The notes under the pieces: model-generated
What the model was told of the DNA's origin: nothing
The model's database searches: none
What the model saw: only the letters and a program-made list of their open reading frames with translations
Position numbers and translations under genes: made by a program
Shown: positions 1 through 19,900 of the stretch, piece after piece
How the letters are laid out: every line of letters starts with the position of its first letter
Numbering within the stretch: position 1 is the stretch's first letter
Assembly (NCBI GenBank): GCA_000149265.1
Contig: CH003415.1
Span: 402,550 to 466,549 of the forward strand
Direction: 5' to 3'
Origin: Ciona savignyi
Taxonomy: Eukaryota; Chordata; Ascidiacea; Phlebobranchia; Cionidae
Length of the DNA stretch: 64,000 nt

Positions 1-299
1 GGCGACTTGCTGAGAGTATTATCTACATGAATACACAACAAGAAATACTTCGGCTCCGAGCCGGACTCCCCGCTGGAAATCGGAGGCGTTTTTCTGGCCG
101 AAGGTCGCGCGGACTCCCGTGGTATTAAGAGTGTATTATCCACGCTGGTTAGCGCACAATGAAGTAATCTCCTAGATATTCCACGCGTATTGTGACGTGG
201 ATGGGCCGGCACAATGGCGATTGTTTTGACAAATGTATTGTTTGCAGGACAGAATTTGTCGTTCAAACATAAATCGGAATATGATTGACACGCCTAGGT

Positions 300-305
300 T
301 TTATT
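300..305 (-). terminator. Candidate NDOR1 poly(A) signal
   Basis: AATAAA read on the minus strand, about 45 nt past the NDOR1 stop codon. Position and sequence fit a canonical polyadenylation signal; no transcript evidence is available here. Confidence 0.55.
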
Positions 306-349
306 TCCCATAAAAAAACACTGTAATTGTCTAGTAAGCGCCGAGGCCT

Positions 350-9366
<9,017 letters not shown>

Positions 9367-9403
9367 TTCAGTCGATGTGATTAAGCGATCAAAGAAATTG
9401 TCT
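9367..9403 (-). promoter_or_regulatory. Candidate spliced-leader or UTR acceptor of NDOR1
   Basis: On the minus strand TTTGTTTATTTTAG ends at 9402, leaving 35 nt of leader before the NDOR1 ATG. It is a good 3' splice site with no obvious upstream coding exon, as expected of a trans-splice acceptor in tunicates or a 5'UTR intron. Confidence 0.4.
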
Positions 9404-9837
9404 AAAATAAACAAATACGCTGTAAAAAAGAAGTGATATAGTTTTCACCAATGGGAGTGTGGTAGTAAGTAATAGATGGAGGTTACAACATGACCACAGT
9501 GCTCAGTTCGATCTTCAGCCTAAACACTTTCTGCTCAGCTGCGTCCTTAGCCTAGGACAACGTACTTAACACCTGTTTAATGTTCAAACCCAGTAGTGGA
9601 TTAAGGAATTGAACTAAAACAAGAGCTACTTAATCATAAACAATGCACTGCAAATGCTCTGAAACCAGGAAGTGAACATTAGTAATGTAATCAGATATTT
9701 TCATTGTGACCGTTATGGTAATAACTGTCTTTGTATCACCAATGAATATTAAAATGACTGTAATGACTAGGCTTTTAAATCCTATTCAAATTTTAGGGCT
9801 AAGTTTTCTACCTTTTAGTTAGGATGTGTAGAATAAT
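9404..9837. other. Intergenic, C1orf53 to NDOR1
   Basis: AT-rich spacer between the C1orf53 stop and the NDOR1 leader. Contains only short decayed SINE-like bits; no ORF or RNA gene seen. Confidence 0.5.
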
Positions 9838-10607
9838 TTAAAAGTAAAAATGTCCATTGAAATTTTTCTTCTTGGATGGGTCCTTGACGTTGGCTTGATT
9901 ATAAGGACACTGGGTATACAAAAAAAAGATACATTACATATAATTAGTATGTATATAAAATATAAGTTGGTACATAATATTTCATATTTTTTTATAACTG
10001 AAAATAAGCCTGTTGCAGGGAAAAACTTGATTGTACACAAAAAACAACAAAGTGAAAGTCTGAAATTTAAATATTTTGTACTAACACTCATATTATCAAA
10101 TACTGTACTTGTGTTTATGAAGTATCGTCTATATCACAAAACATTATATTTAATCCACAACATTAGCCTTGGTCACAAGAAAATCTAAAAACCTGTTGTA
10201 TCTATGTAAGACATTGTATTTTTTTGTTAAACAAATGAACCCAACTGAACTCATAACATTTTGAAAAATTTGTTTATTTAACAGAATTTTTGTTGTATAT
10301 ATGGATCTATAAAAAGATATAGTAAAAATAGACAACATGAGAGACTACGTACATGTCTGCAAGCAGAACCGCAACACTTTCCTCTCAAAATATGATTCGC
10401 CTTTGTCCGAACCAAGAACCCAGTTTCAGGGTCTTCGTAAAATATGTTCCCAGATTTTTCAGCCTCGCTGTGAAGCCGAATTATCTCTTTATCCTTCTCT
10501 GACAACTCGGATTTATTGCCCACTCCCGAGGAAGAAATTTTCGCTCGCTTGGAAAACTTGACCAGATTTACAAGGTTTCTTAATTTTAAAACTGGCTGAA
10601 GTATCAT
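9838..10607 (-). CDS. C1orf53-like DUF5522 protein, 2 exons
   Basis: Small conserved protein of unknown biochemical role, related to human C1orf53 (family knowledge). Exons 10607-10353 and 9909-9838 join in phase 0 with donor GTACGT and acceptor CCCAG to give 108 residues. Seen: basic, Ser-rich N-terminus that could serve as a mitochondrial presequence, then EKDKEIIRLHSEAEKSG, DPETGF, and the diagnostic cysteine cluster CCGSACRH/CPY split by the intron, followed by NVKDPSKKKNFN. The cysteine/histidine set suggests metal or cluster binding, which is inference. The ATG lies only 7 nt below a strong polypyrimidine-AG (10615-10616). It sits between TMEM41A and NDOR1, all on the same strand. Confidence 0.88.
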
Positions 10608-10640
10608 TGGAAAACTAAAAGAAACAAAATTGAAAACATT
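10608..10640 (-). promoter_or_regulatory. Candidate trans-splice acceptor of the C1orf53 gene
   Basis: Minus strand reads TTTTGTTTCTTTTAG, ending 7 nt before the ATG. Such a short leader after a good acceptor is typical of SL trans-spliced mRNAs in Ciona. No RNA evidence here. Confidence 0.5.
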
Positions 10641-10810
10641 TAAAAGCTAAGGTACCATACGCAAAATCGTTACAAGTAATATCATCACTATGTAATTTAC
10701 CCTAATTATGTTACCTTATTTAATGCTTCAAGTACATATTAAGTTTAAGATGAAATATAAACGATAATTGCACATAAATAAATATTTTATATAATAATCG
10801 TGTAATGAGA

Positions 10811-10816
10811 TTTATT
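10811..10816 (-). terminator. Candidate TMEM41A poly(A) signal
   Basis: AATAAA on the minus strand, about 130 nt past the TMEM41A stop. Confidence 0.45.
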
Positions 10817-10946
10817 TTTTTAAGTAAAAGTTCCGGGCAAACATGGAACTATATATAGCAACAACTAACAAAAATCACTAATTGCACATAATCTGTATAT
10901 GTAGCATTAAATATAAACGACTAAACGTGTAATTTAATCTAGCATT

Positions 10947-11687
10947 TTAAACACTAGTCTTTTCTTTTTTTAGGGGACTGAATTTTCTGACTAAAATACC
11001 TGGTAAAAGTGCAACCATGGCAACCAGTAACATGCCCATAAATGTGGACAGCGAAAACACATCATCTAGAGATTTAACTGAGGCCAAAATTGAACCGGTC
11101 TGGACACATATAAAGTTATAGGGCATCAGACCAACGGCTACGGAAAAGAAAAATAAATGAATAGGAACTCCAATGATCGGTGATGTAATGTTTAACAGCC
11201 AATTTGGAGTCATGGGAAAAAGTCGCGCTGAGAGTAAAAAGAAAAATAGCCTGTCTTCATTCGCTTTGACTCTAGATCTCAGCGAGTACACTTGAGTCGG
11301 GAACTTCCAAACCACCAGAGAACTGCCGAAATGCTTAGAGAGCAGATAACAGCATGAAGCCCCAGTCGCCGACAGGAAGCAAACAATCGGGAAAGATACC
11401 CAAGTCCCTAATAGTGCTCCACCCAGAATGTTCATGAAAACGGATCCAGGGATTGCGAAGGTTTGCTTGTAGACGTAGGCCGACACAAACATGATCATGA
11501 CGAGTTGAAAATGCTCTTCCTGGTACGTCCTTAACATGCTTGATAGCGATTTTAAGTCTTCGAAATTTTGAGGAAAATGTACCACAACATCCTTGCCATT
11601 AAACCATGTGGATAAAAAATAAAGCCAAAACGTTGCAGCCGCGAAGACAGTGACAAGGGAAAGAATTGGTTTTAGCAAACCTGCCAT
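10947..11687 (-). CDS. TMEM41A: Transmembrane protein 41A, VTT/DedA family, single exon
   Basis: Multi-pass membrane protein of the VTT (VMP1/TMEM41/DedA) family, ER lipid scramblase relatives. 246 residues in one uninterrupted frame, near the vertebrate length. Seen: N-terminal hydrophobic segment within residues 1-27, a second with QTFAIPGSVFMNILGGALLG, the family core ARLFPMTPNWLLNITSP with its Arg and Pro residues, then VGLMPYNFICVQTGSIL and a final membrane segment before a basic tail (KKEKTSV). I prefer TMEM41A to TMEM41B because of the MTPNWLLN and PYNFICVQTGSIL motifs. The ATG is 5 nt below an acceptor-like TTTTGTTTAG. The absence of introns is notable beside intron-rich NDOR1. NDUFAF2 lies 364 bp upstream on the same strand. 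Confidence 0.9.
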   Translation of the reverse strand: MAGLLKPILSLVTVFAAATFWLYFLSTWFNGKDVVVHFPQNFEDLKSLSSMLRTYQEEHFQLVMIMFVSAYVYKQTFAIPGSVFMNILGGALLGTWVSFPIVCFLSATGASCCYLLSKHFGSSLVVWKFPTQVYSLRSRVKANEDRLFFFLLSARLFPMTPNWLLNITSPIIGVPIHLFFFSVAVGLMPYNFICVQTGSILASVKSLDDVFSLSTFMGMLLVAMVALLPGILVRKFSPLKKEKTSV

Positions 11688-11704
11688 TTTAACTAAACAA
11701 AAGA
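11688..11704 (-). promoter_or_regulatory. Candidate trans-splice acceptor of TMEM41A
   Basis: Minus strand TTCTTTTGTTTAG ends at 11693, leaving a 5-nt leader before ATG. A second acceptor-like TATAATACAG lies about 17 nt further upstream. Confidence 0.45.
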
Positions 11705-11759
11705 ACCTGTATTATAAGAAAAAAAATAAGTTTAAAGTTTGCCAGTAACCACTAATAGA

Positions 11760-11940
11760 TCATATCAAACATATAGTAATGTAACATCATATCTTTATGT
11801 GGAATTATAGATACACAAATGAATCTTGCATCACACATCATACATAAAGTAATGTGGCATCATACATGGGGTAATGTTGCATCACTCCATGCTCGATCAC
11901 ATATAAATAATGTGGCATCATACATCATACATGGAGTAAT
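11760..11940. repeat. Degenerate tandem repeat, AATGTGGCATCATACAT type
   Basis: About five imperfect copies of a motif like AATGTGGCATCATACATGG between NDUFAF2 and TMEM41A. Irregular period, non-coding. Confidence 0.6.
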
Positions 11941-12051
11941 TAAACGTTGGTGTTCAAGTTACAGGTAAACTGAAGTTTTTTCACAAGCATGATGACCTTA
12001 TTGACTGTTATGTCTTTGAACGATAATACTGAAAAAACAAATAAATAAATA

Positions 12052-12492
12052 TCAGCGAGGTTTTTTACTGGATGATCCTGATGACCAGGATTCAACGTCC
12101 TGTTCCTCTTTTTCTGGTTTTTCATAACTCTGCTTCATTGAGGGCTGGGGAGCTTTGTTCTTCATCTCCAGATTTGTAATCTTTGCTTGCATTAGGTTAT
12201 GTTTATGAACATTCATTTTGAGTTCTTCAATGGAGGGTGGGTCATCACGACGACACCGCAACCATGCATCCCATTCAGGAGTCACTTTTAGAGTTATTAC
12301 GTTGTTTAAATTAACACCTTGTGGTTCAGCTAATCTTTGATACCTCTTTTCATAAAGTCCAAACCAGTAAGTTTGGTGGGGAACTTCGTAATAATGGTTT
12401 CCTTCTAAATCCGATCCCACGAAAACTCGTTCGGGTTTCAGCTTTGCGAGACGAGATATGTAAGCTGAACCTCTCCTTAAAAAAGAGGTCAT
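12052..12492 (-). CDS. NDUFAF2: Complex I assembly factor 2 (mimitin/B17.2L), single exon
   Basis: Mitochondrial assembly chaperone for respiratory complex I, paralogous to subunit NDUFA12. 146 residues. Seen: VGSDLEGNHYYEVP and FGLYEKRYQRL, the hallmark NDUFA12/NDUFAF2 segment, then TPEWDAWLRCRRDDPPSIEE. The C-terminal 50 residues are charged and low complexity (Lys, Glu, Ser), as in other NDUFAF2 proteins and unlike NDUFA12. The start was chosen as the only ATG giving a basic, mitochondrial-type N-terminus (MTSFLRRGSAYISRLAKLK). It is the first of four minus-strand genes and divergent from RPL41. Confidence 0.92.
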   Translation of the reverse strand: MTSFLRRGSAYISRLAKLKPERVFVGSDLEGNHYYEVPHQTYWFGLYEKRYQRLAEPQGVNLNNVITLKVTPEWDAWLRCRRDDPPSIEELKMNVHKHNLMQAKITNLEMKNKAPQPSMKQSYEKPEKEEQDVESWSSGSSSKKPR

Positions 12493-13389
12493 GCCAGGAT
12501 ATCTGATTTTGTTTACACACTTAACTGTAAATAAAATGACGCAAGAACTAGCAGTATTTTACGAACAAAAACTTTCGAAATATATGTAGCGTTTCTTTGA
12601 CCAAAGTCTAATATTCAGCACTTTAACCACGGATGCCGTTTTTGGAATCTGATTGTATAAGAATTGCCACACACATACGTTATCATCCTACTTAATAAAT
12701 ATATCACTAAGCACTAGTTTATTCAAAGATATTTATATAACTAGTTTGTTGACCTTTAGTATAATCTAATAATGAGATTCAGGCCATACATTTCCCAGCC
12801 GTACATATATGACTCGGGTTAAAATCATTTCCAAAACAAATCAAAGGGACATTCCCAACTTTGAAAGTTTAAGTTAACAATGAAACCATAGAGTACTAAT
12901 ATATTAGTACTCTATGCTGAAACAGCAATAAAATTTGTTTTGCTAAGAATACAACGTAAGACGCAGAAAATTAGTAAGTGATTTGTATAAACAAAAAGTG
13001 TTAAAATTAACTGTATTTTGTAGTAAAAAATGTGATTTTTGTTAAACAGTTTTAAATTATTAAAAAGTTTCATCGCTTCAGTTTAAAGGTATACAAACAA
13101 AGAAACACACCTTTTTACATTTAAATTTTATATCAAATGTTAAATTTATAAATACTTTTTGTTTAATAAATTCAATATAAATAGTAAAATGAATTTCTTA
13201 AATTAGAACATAAAGACACCATAATACTCTAGTCCCCCTTTAATATTATTTCACCGCATGGGGCACATCTTCGTTAGAGCGAGAACAGCCATCAGTGTTC
13301 TTTCGGATTTGGCGACGTTGAGAGTACAAGGGATATTTTCATCCTGTCTAATCGCCCCCAAAACGTTTCGTAAACTTTATTAGTTAACG
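12493..13389. promoter_or_regulatory. Divergent intergenic region, NDUFAF2 / RPL41
   Basis: 897-bp AT-rich region between two divergent housekeeping-type genes, so it should hold both promoters and the RPL41 5'UTR (GC-richer stretch about 13250-13389). It contains a perfect 30-bp palindrome at 12887-12916. I cannot place a TATA box with confidence. Confidence 0.5.
12887..12916. repeat. Perfect 30-bp palindrome
   Basis: CATAGAGTACTAAT, then AT, then the exact reverse complement ATTAGTACTCTATG. Every base pairs. No match elsewhere in the window. Confidence 0.9.
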
Positions 13390-14625
13390 ATGCGTGGAAA
13401 GGTTAGTAATTAATTATATGTTTTGTAACAAATGTGTTTTACTTTCTTCGATTTAAAAGTTAAAATTTTCAAACAAAAATGCAGCTGTATAATCATCTAA
13501 AATTTTAAAATTGCCATGTCTTTTTGTAATGGCTAGAATTTATACCTGTTTTTTTTTAACAGACCGTATACCTTATCGATTTTAGTTTAAGTATGTTGAT
13601 ACGATTTTAACATTAGCATTAATACAAACTACTAAATTCAGATTGGTTGGGCATTAAGCGGTTCTTCGTCATTTGGGGGGATTCTGTATGTAGTATATTT
13701 AGGGTGGCCTCTAAATACTACAAGAGCACTTGGATCACTTAGATTGCTAAAACTAACTTTAACCCTAACTTTAATATCATGGCTTTTGTAATTACGAAGT
13801 ATAGTAAGCGATTCAAGCGCTGTCCTGTAGTATTTAGACCACCAGTATCTTCACCAGAAATGAAAAATTGTATTAATTCAAATATCTTAAGTTCAAGTAA
13901 TTAAAAACCTAAAGCAAGTAATTAAAACCTACTAGCAGGGCACAGGGAAACATTTTGTTGAAGCATTGTTCTGTTTTTTTAAAAACAAGTTGCCTAATAG
14001 AAATTTTATGGTTGTTAGATATTTTGGCTAATAGGAATTCTACTTTCATTGGAATATATTTACTACTGTAGGAGTAACATGTAAACAACTGTTAAGTTTA
14101 CATATAATGTACAAACCATATATAGCTTCACATGTAATTTTATATTACATATGATATAACCAATTAGCAGTTGTAGCAGTATAGAAAACCTTTTCCCGTT
14201 ACCAAAAGAAAGTAGGACCAACCCTGGACTAAAAGAATAAAGTCAAATCTTGCAACTAAGACAACTGTCTACTATACCACTTTTATGGGCATGCTAAAAG
14301 GAGGGAATATGCATACTAAAATTACGGAAACTAATTTTAATCTTTTCCTAACCCTAATGTCATAATCTTAATTTTAGCATGCAGTTTTCCTCCTTCCCGC
14401 TTTCCCCTTTTTAGTTTTCTCCTCATTTTACAGTACAGTATACTGTAAATGTTTAACAAACCTTTGTTACTATGCCATTCTAACCTCAGTCATGACTTGT
14501 GGTACATATGAACGAAATTTGACTGCATGTTGAAACTTAAATTTGAATCTTGTTTACAGTGGAAGAAGAAGAGAATGCGCAGATTGAAGCGTAAGCGAAG
14601 AAAGATGCGAGCGAGATCGAAGTAG
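13390..14625 (+). CDS. RPL41: Ribosomal protein L41 (eL41), 25 residues, two exons
   Basis: Smallest eukaryotic large-subunit ribosomal protein. Exon 13390-13401 encodes MRGK and ends at donor GTTAGT; exon 14560-14625, after TGTTTACAG, encodes W followed by KKKRMRRLKRKRRKMRARSK and TAG. The total is 25 residues, the invariant length of the family, and the Arg/Lys pattern matches almost exactly; Gly at position 3 replaces the usual Ala. The intron is 1158 bp, far longer than the 78-nt coding sequence, and holds two MITEs. The protein is too small to appear in a normal ORF scan. It is transcribed divergently from NDUFAF2. Confidence 0.95.
13705..13842. mobile_element. MITE (CTCTAAATACTAC ends) in RPL41 intron
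   Basis: Ends GTGGCCTCTAAATACTACAA and TGTAGTATTTAGACCACC form inverted repeats. A shortened version of the element at 25832, keeping the TAATATCATGGCTTTTGTAA core. Confidence 0.75.
14287..14415. mobile_element. Short MITE, GGAGGGAAA family, in RPL41 intron
   Basis: GGGCATGCTAAAAGGAGGGA at one end and TTTTCCTCCTTCCCGCTTTC at the other, with a centre containing TTTTCCTAACCCTAA. About 130 bp, internally deleted relative to 3337-3537. Confidence 0.65.
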
Positions 14626-14869
14626 ATCTCTATTTAAAACAAACAACATTTTGTGTCGGTGTTGGTCCTCTTTCGGAAGACTTCTGATTCTCAATCATTT
14701 GATTTTTCCACAAACACTACCATGCTATCAATGCTGAATACAAAATTTTGTTTGAAATTGTTGTGTTTTTAATTACTATTTTGTTGGGGATGCGCAATTT
14801 AATGCAGTTTATCACAGTTATTAGTTTTAAAACGATAAAATTGCAGATTGCTCTAGCAATTAAACTTTT

Positions 14870-15003
14870 AGGGTTTTTAGGTCAAAACGGGGGAAATGAA
14901 GATTATTACATTATAGTTTGTTTTAAACATTGGGTTGGAGTTAGGGTTAGTTTTGGGGTCAAGATTAGTGTTTAGGAAAGGATTTGAATTAGTTTGCAGT
15001 TTC
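14870..15003. mobile_element. MITE remnant, GGAGGGAAA family
   Basis: Core GTTGGAGTTAGGGTTAGTTT and end TTAGTTTGCAGTTTCCCTC match the family; the other end is degenerate. Confidence 0.55.
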
Positions 15004-15044
15004 CCTCTTTATTGTTGACCAGTTAAAACACGTGGTCGGAGAAA

Positions 15045-15204
15045 ACTAAAGAGGGAAACTGAACACTAAAATAAAGATTAAGAGTTTGTTTTCATTTTAA
15101 ACATAGGTTTAGTTCTCTGGTTAAGATTAGCATTTGGGGAAGGGTTTATAAATTAGTTTCCGCAATTTATAATGTGCACTTTCCCTCCTTTTAGTGCTGC
15201 TCCA
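15045..15204. mobile_element. MITE, GGAGGGAAA family
   Basis: Ends AAAACTAAAGAGGGAAACTG and TTCCCTCCTTTTAGTGCTGC form an imperfect terminal inverted repeat. About 160 bp, non-coding. Confidence 0.65.
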
Positions 15205-16813
15205 CGTGGCCATTTGCGTTCGCTGGTCCTCGTTCATTCGCCACTGAGCGTCGCTATTGAGCAATGTTTACACGCTGGATTGACTGAACAGTGCGCTCGG
15301 CCATGCACAAAATAAACATATGATGTCTTCCTGGTACATCCGCAACACACGTACCACCTAATCGGTTGTTTATGATCACGATAACCGGTGGTGAAACAGC
15401 TGATTTTTTGAACCGATAATCACGACATGATCCCTCTTAATCAGTGAAATAATGGCGTGAGCCCAAATTCCCTTTTTCGCCCGACTCTCCAGTGCCCGTC
15501 GCAACCGTATTTGATTGGGTTTTTATATCGACCACCTGCTTTACGCTAATTGGAAGTCAATCAGGGTACGGTATTGAACCGAAGGGGTTATTAATTGTTT
15601 TAAATTGCTACAGCAAGTATCCAGATTTTAGAAAGCATTAGCAGTCTTCATTGAGTATAAACAAATCGTCTTTATATAATAAATATGTCTTAATTCGCAT
15701 GCAATATCCACAGTCTTATTTACAATAACCAAGAGCAATTGTCAGCACCGCCATCTCCCAGTTATGGCTAAACTAATCTATACCGCTATGTCGTTCACCT
15801 GGCTTAGTGTCAAAGATAAGTTCACTTTCTACCGGTGAGCTTAAACAGTTCGATTCTCCTTTGACCTCAAGACGTTGCTGCAAACACAAACATCGACTAT
15901 TTTCGGTAACAAGTTATTTTAGTCGAGCAGGGGAGATTTAGAGTGTACATACTTTTCGGAAAGTTCAAAATTTCAGTTAAGACCGCGCACCGGATTACAG
16001 CGCTCACGCAGTTGCATTACCAGCCGTGGCAATTTCCCAGGCGGTCTTATAACTACAATATTAAACTTTGTATTAGCTATAGGATTATTCTACTCCGACG
16101 TGTAAAAATATAGCGAATCCAAGGCTTACGCATTCAGTTCGGTTCAAAACATGGTTCAAAGAGGGGAATAGTATATTTAGGGTTAATTCGAATTATTAAT
16201 CTTTATGATCAGATCATAAGATTATGGTTGCTGGATTACGTAAGTATACATGTTTTTTAAAAGTTCTTGTTATATATTGTCTAATTGAAAGCCCCTTTTC
16301 AAATTACTCTTTTATTACACATGTTACATTTTAAGGTTCAGTTCGCCTATCAAATGTGACGTGTTTGATATATAGTCTTTCAAAACAAGGAAAAATTTAT
16401 CTGAAGTTGTAAGTTGTTTAGAGACGATATCAAATTCACATTTACACCAATCGTATTCAAATCTAGGTATTAATAAACAAAAATAGTGGCATTTAATAAA
16501 ATAAGTTACAAGCGATAAATGTTTTAATTTCAAGTAAGTCAAAGTATCTGTGTTGTGAAATGTTATTTTATAAAGTATTGTTGTGGTTTAGTAGTCTTGC
16601 CTGAATAACTTGTTTGTTTTATAAAATATGGTAAGTCTCATAGGGCCCGTTATACGTTTGCTCTCTTAAAAGAACGGCTATTTAATAAAACACTGTCTGT
16701 TGATTCACCGAGTTTAATTCATTAACCTTGGGTGCTTATGACGCTTAAACTGCCATATAACAACACAGGGCACACAAAAAGCTAGCACTTTTTAAAGCTA
16801 GTGTCAGTTTAAT

Positions 16814-16826
16814 TATGTTTTCCTAG
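16814..16826 (+). promoter_or_regulatory. Acceptor-like site upstream of the long PDE1 first exon
   Basis: TATGTTTTCCTAG, 90 nt before the first ATG. It could be a trans-splice acceptor or the end of a 5'UTR intron; the in-frame stop TAG at 16824 is part of it. Confidence 0.35.
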
Positions 16827-16916
16827 ACCACAGAGGCTTTGTTAGGGCTTGGCAAAATACTTTATTGTTCCCTTTGTGGCATTATTACGCAAGAAGTGAA
16901 GCCTTATGACAACATT

Positions 16917-19900
16917 ATGTCCTTGTGTGCACCAAGTGATTGTCATGACCTGGGAACCACAAATACCGGGGAACGAGCAGGGGTGCTGGGCAAGCAGTAC
17001 AACAGCGCAAGAAATATCGTTGGCTCTTGCGCGTGGAGCGAAGTACTGCAAAGAAGTGCGGCCTTATCAGAAGCATTGTTAGGAGTTCGCGAACCAAATC
17101 CATCAGCCCAACTACGAAGAGCGAACAGTGATAGCAGAATTGTACCAGAGAACCATAAAAATAAAAGCTGTGGGCAGGACAGTTTAGGAAAAGGGAAACC
17201 GAAACTTGTTTTGGCGCCTGCGAACTCAAGTAGAAGATATCCGCTAAGAAAAAACAACTCGCAACAACACGACAACAGAGGATTACGCAGTAAATTTCAA
17301 TTAGGTAACAATGTTAACCAAGTTTTACCCAAATTGCACTTGCGGAAAAGAAATACGCAAGCGCAAAATCTGGTGAGAGAAGACAAATCTTCTACGACAA
17401 ACGGTGTGAGAAACGGCAAGCGAGCAATTATATTGTCTCGTGAACTTGCGTGGACAGCCCAAATAAAATCGGACGATAAACCTGCCCTTAAAACCCAGTT
17501 GTCGGGCGACCTCATTGACTGCAGTTCGCCATTACGCGCAGAGCGAAGCGTTCTCTTAGATATGAACCGGGATTTGTCAAAGCCATCAAACAACCAAAAC
17601 CCATTAGAATCAATTACCTCTCAACTTCCAGTGCTCATGCCTGTATCGACCAGGAAAGACCGGGGTAACGACCCTGTCAAGAACGGCCTTAACAGCTTCA
17701 GTGAAGTCACAGAGCAGCGGTTAGCTCGCGACTCACGGGTGAACGGTTCAGCAAGTTCAGTTTGCAGGCTTATTGAAGTCGATGGAATTAACTACAGAGT
17801 TACCATGGGTGAGTGGTTTGCTGGGTTCTGTGTTTGATTGGTCGCAGAATGCACCGCCAGTGATGCGTGTCGAGCTGTATCGCTCGTTTATCTTGTTCTT
17901 ATACCTTAGTTCCGACTAGTGGAAACGTTAATTTTATAGTTTAAAAGTTATAAACTCATTAAAATCCGTTCCATAATTTCCACAGTAATTTTAATATACA
18001 TGTTATTGTCGTATTATACATTAAAGTAGTTTTTAAAGCGAACATTTCGCACACGGTAGTATCTGCCAATTTTACGCAGCCCAGCCTAAAACCGAATTAC
18101 GAAACTCTGTATATATTGATTTTTGTGATTACGCTGACAAAGCCATCTCCTCAGGTTAAATATAGACGAATAAATAAATGCACATCAAAAATACCTTCAG
18201 AGCTTTTTCACAGCAATTCAAAGAAAGTGACCAGTAAGTCTATTGCTGCAGAACTAAATTGATTCAATTTAAACCGCTGTTGTATTGTTTGTTTTATTAC
18301 TTCTGTATTATTAAATGACAACATATAAAACAAAAACAGTGCAGTGACAAAAAAGACGTCAATACGAACAGTCACACGACATTTAAAAACAGTATACCCC
18401 TTAGTTACTTAATATTGTAGGCATATGTGCGTCATGTTACGTATAAGGGCTTTATGCCCTGCAGTTTTCTCGGTAATCTTATCACTATGGCCATAAAATC
18501 CTTCAAGCACACTGGTCAATATGTATCTCTTGGATAATACTATAGCCTATACTACTTGCGCTATTATTTGTCAGTAAGGTATATTTTCCTCGTCAAATAA
18601 CGCGGTTATTACATAGAGTTTTCTGTTAATGAGAGCAATTACGTCCACTAATTAGATATGGTTCTAAAGAGTTACGTTGTCCCTACGCGTTGTCCAAGCT
18701 ATCGATTCGCGGAAGGGCCCAGTAGACACAGATCAAACTTCAGTTTTTCATCATCGGTTATAGAAGGCTCTACTCTGTACGTTCAATTTCGTCATTTTTC
18801 GCCGCCAATAGCGGTCTTGTATGAATATTGTTTTTTTACCAGTGTTTCACTCGCTGTCAGACTAGCTTATGTGGTGTGGTTTTACGATAGTGTAGTCGGC
18901 TTCCCTTCGCCAGTGTATATAGCCGAGATTTAATCAAACCGCAAACGTGAGTTCGTAGCTCAACTGCACTAAAATTAGACGGCAACTTGCTACACCGGTA
19001 ACATTTTGCTATTTTGATAACACGAGACGATAAAACTTTTCGCGCCGCGGTTTATTGTTTTTGTGGATGAGCATGCCGACAGCCAAGTGTTAATTTCAAG
19101 ACAATCTGTTAAAATGTTAGTTCGCGACTGTGCAAATGCTAAAGCGTTATATGATATAAAACAGCAGAGCAGTTTCCTGTGTGAAATCCGGTTGTGGAAG
19201 TCGATTCAGTTCAATGTGAAACGTATTTCGTCTCAAATGACCGCTTTCAGAAGAATCAGTTTAGAATCTTGATTAAATTACTTGGATCAGATATGCAGGT
19301 GGTCTACTTATCGTGGTGGCATCGCCTTCGTTCGCGGTCAAAATATCGCGAGGACAGACAGATTTACCGAATAGTTATTTGCGTTTTATGACCATTTTTC
19401 AGCACGTGCACCACTTTCGCTGTCAAACTCCAAGTATAATAATGTTTCGTATTTTGGCAGCATATGAATGAAAGCTGCTCTTAAATACTCATTTGTATTC
19501 CGTGGTAATCCATCATTAGTCATTGACTATGTACCTTATTGAGACGCTCGGCCATTAAATTGTTATTTCGTCTTGACCAAGGTCACATTCGTTTAAAGTT
19601 TAATTGCATATCTTTTATCTTTTAAAGGTACTGGTAATACCGAATTGTTGGAAGCAATGAACATTTTATAGATGTGAGAATGCCGTTTCGATTAGTATAT
19701 TGTCTGGTTACCTCATAATTAAGGCATTTTAAATGGAACAAGATAATTTCCTTTCGTTTTTTTGGCATTGTGTATACGCCGAACATACTAAGTGTTATCG
19801 ATTAGACATTTCGGGTTAAACGCCCCCGAATCTTAGTCATATTTTGGTCGGATTTACAGCGTTTACAGCCATTGACAACATGAAGATTATATCCAATCGA

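Larger units (their letters stand above)
14626..16826. other. Intergenic, RPL41 to PDE1
   Basis: Holds the RPL41 3'UTR, two GGAGGGAAA-family MITE copies (14870-15003 and 15045-15204), and then about 1.6 kb of unique sequence upstream of PDE1 exon 1 in which I see no gene. It probably includes the distal PDE1 promoter. Confidence 0.5.

Noticed and set aside
18658-18933. 91-residue ORF in PDE1 intron 1
   Set aside because: No homology recognised, no splice sites in phase with PDE1, composition like translated non-coding DNA.
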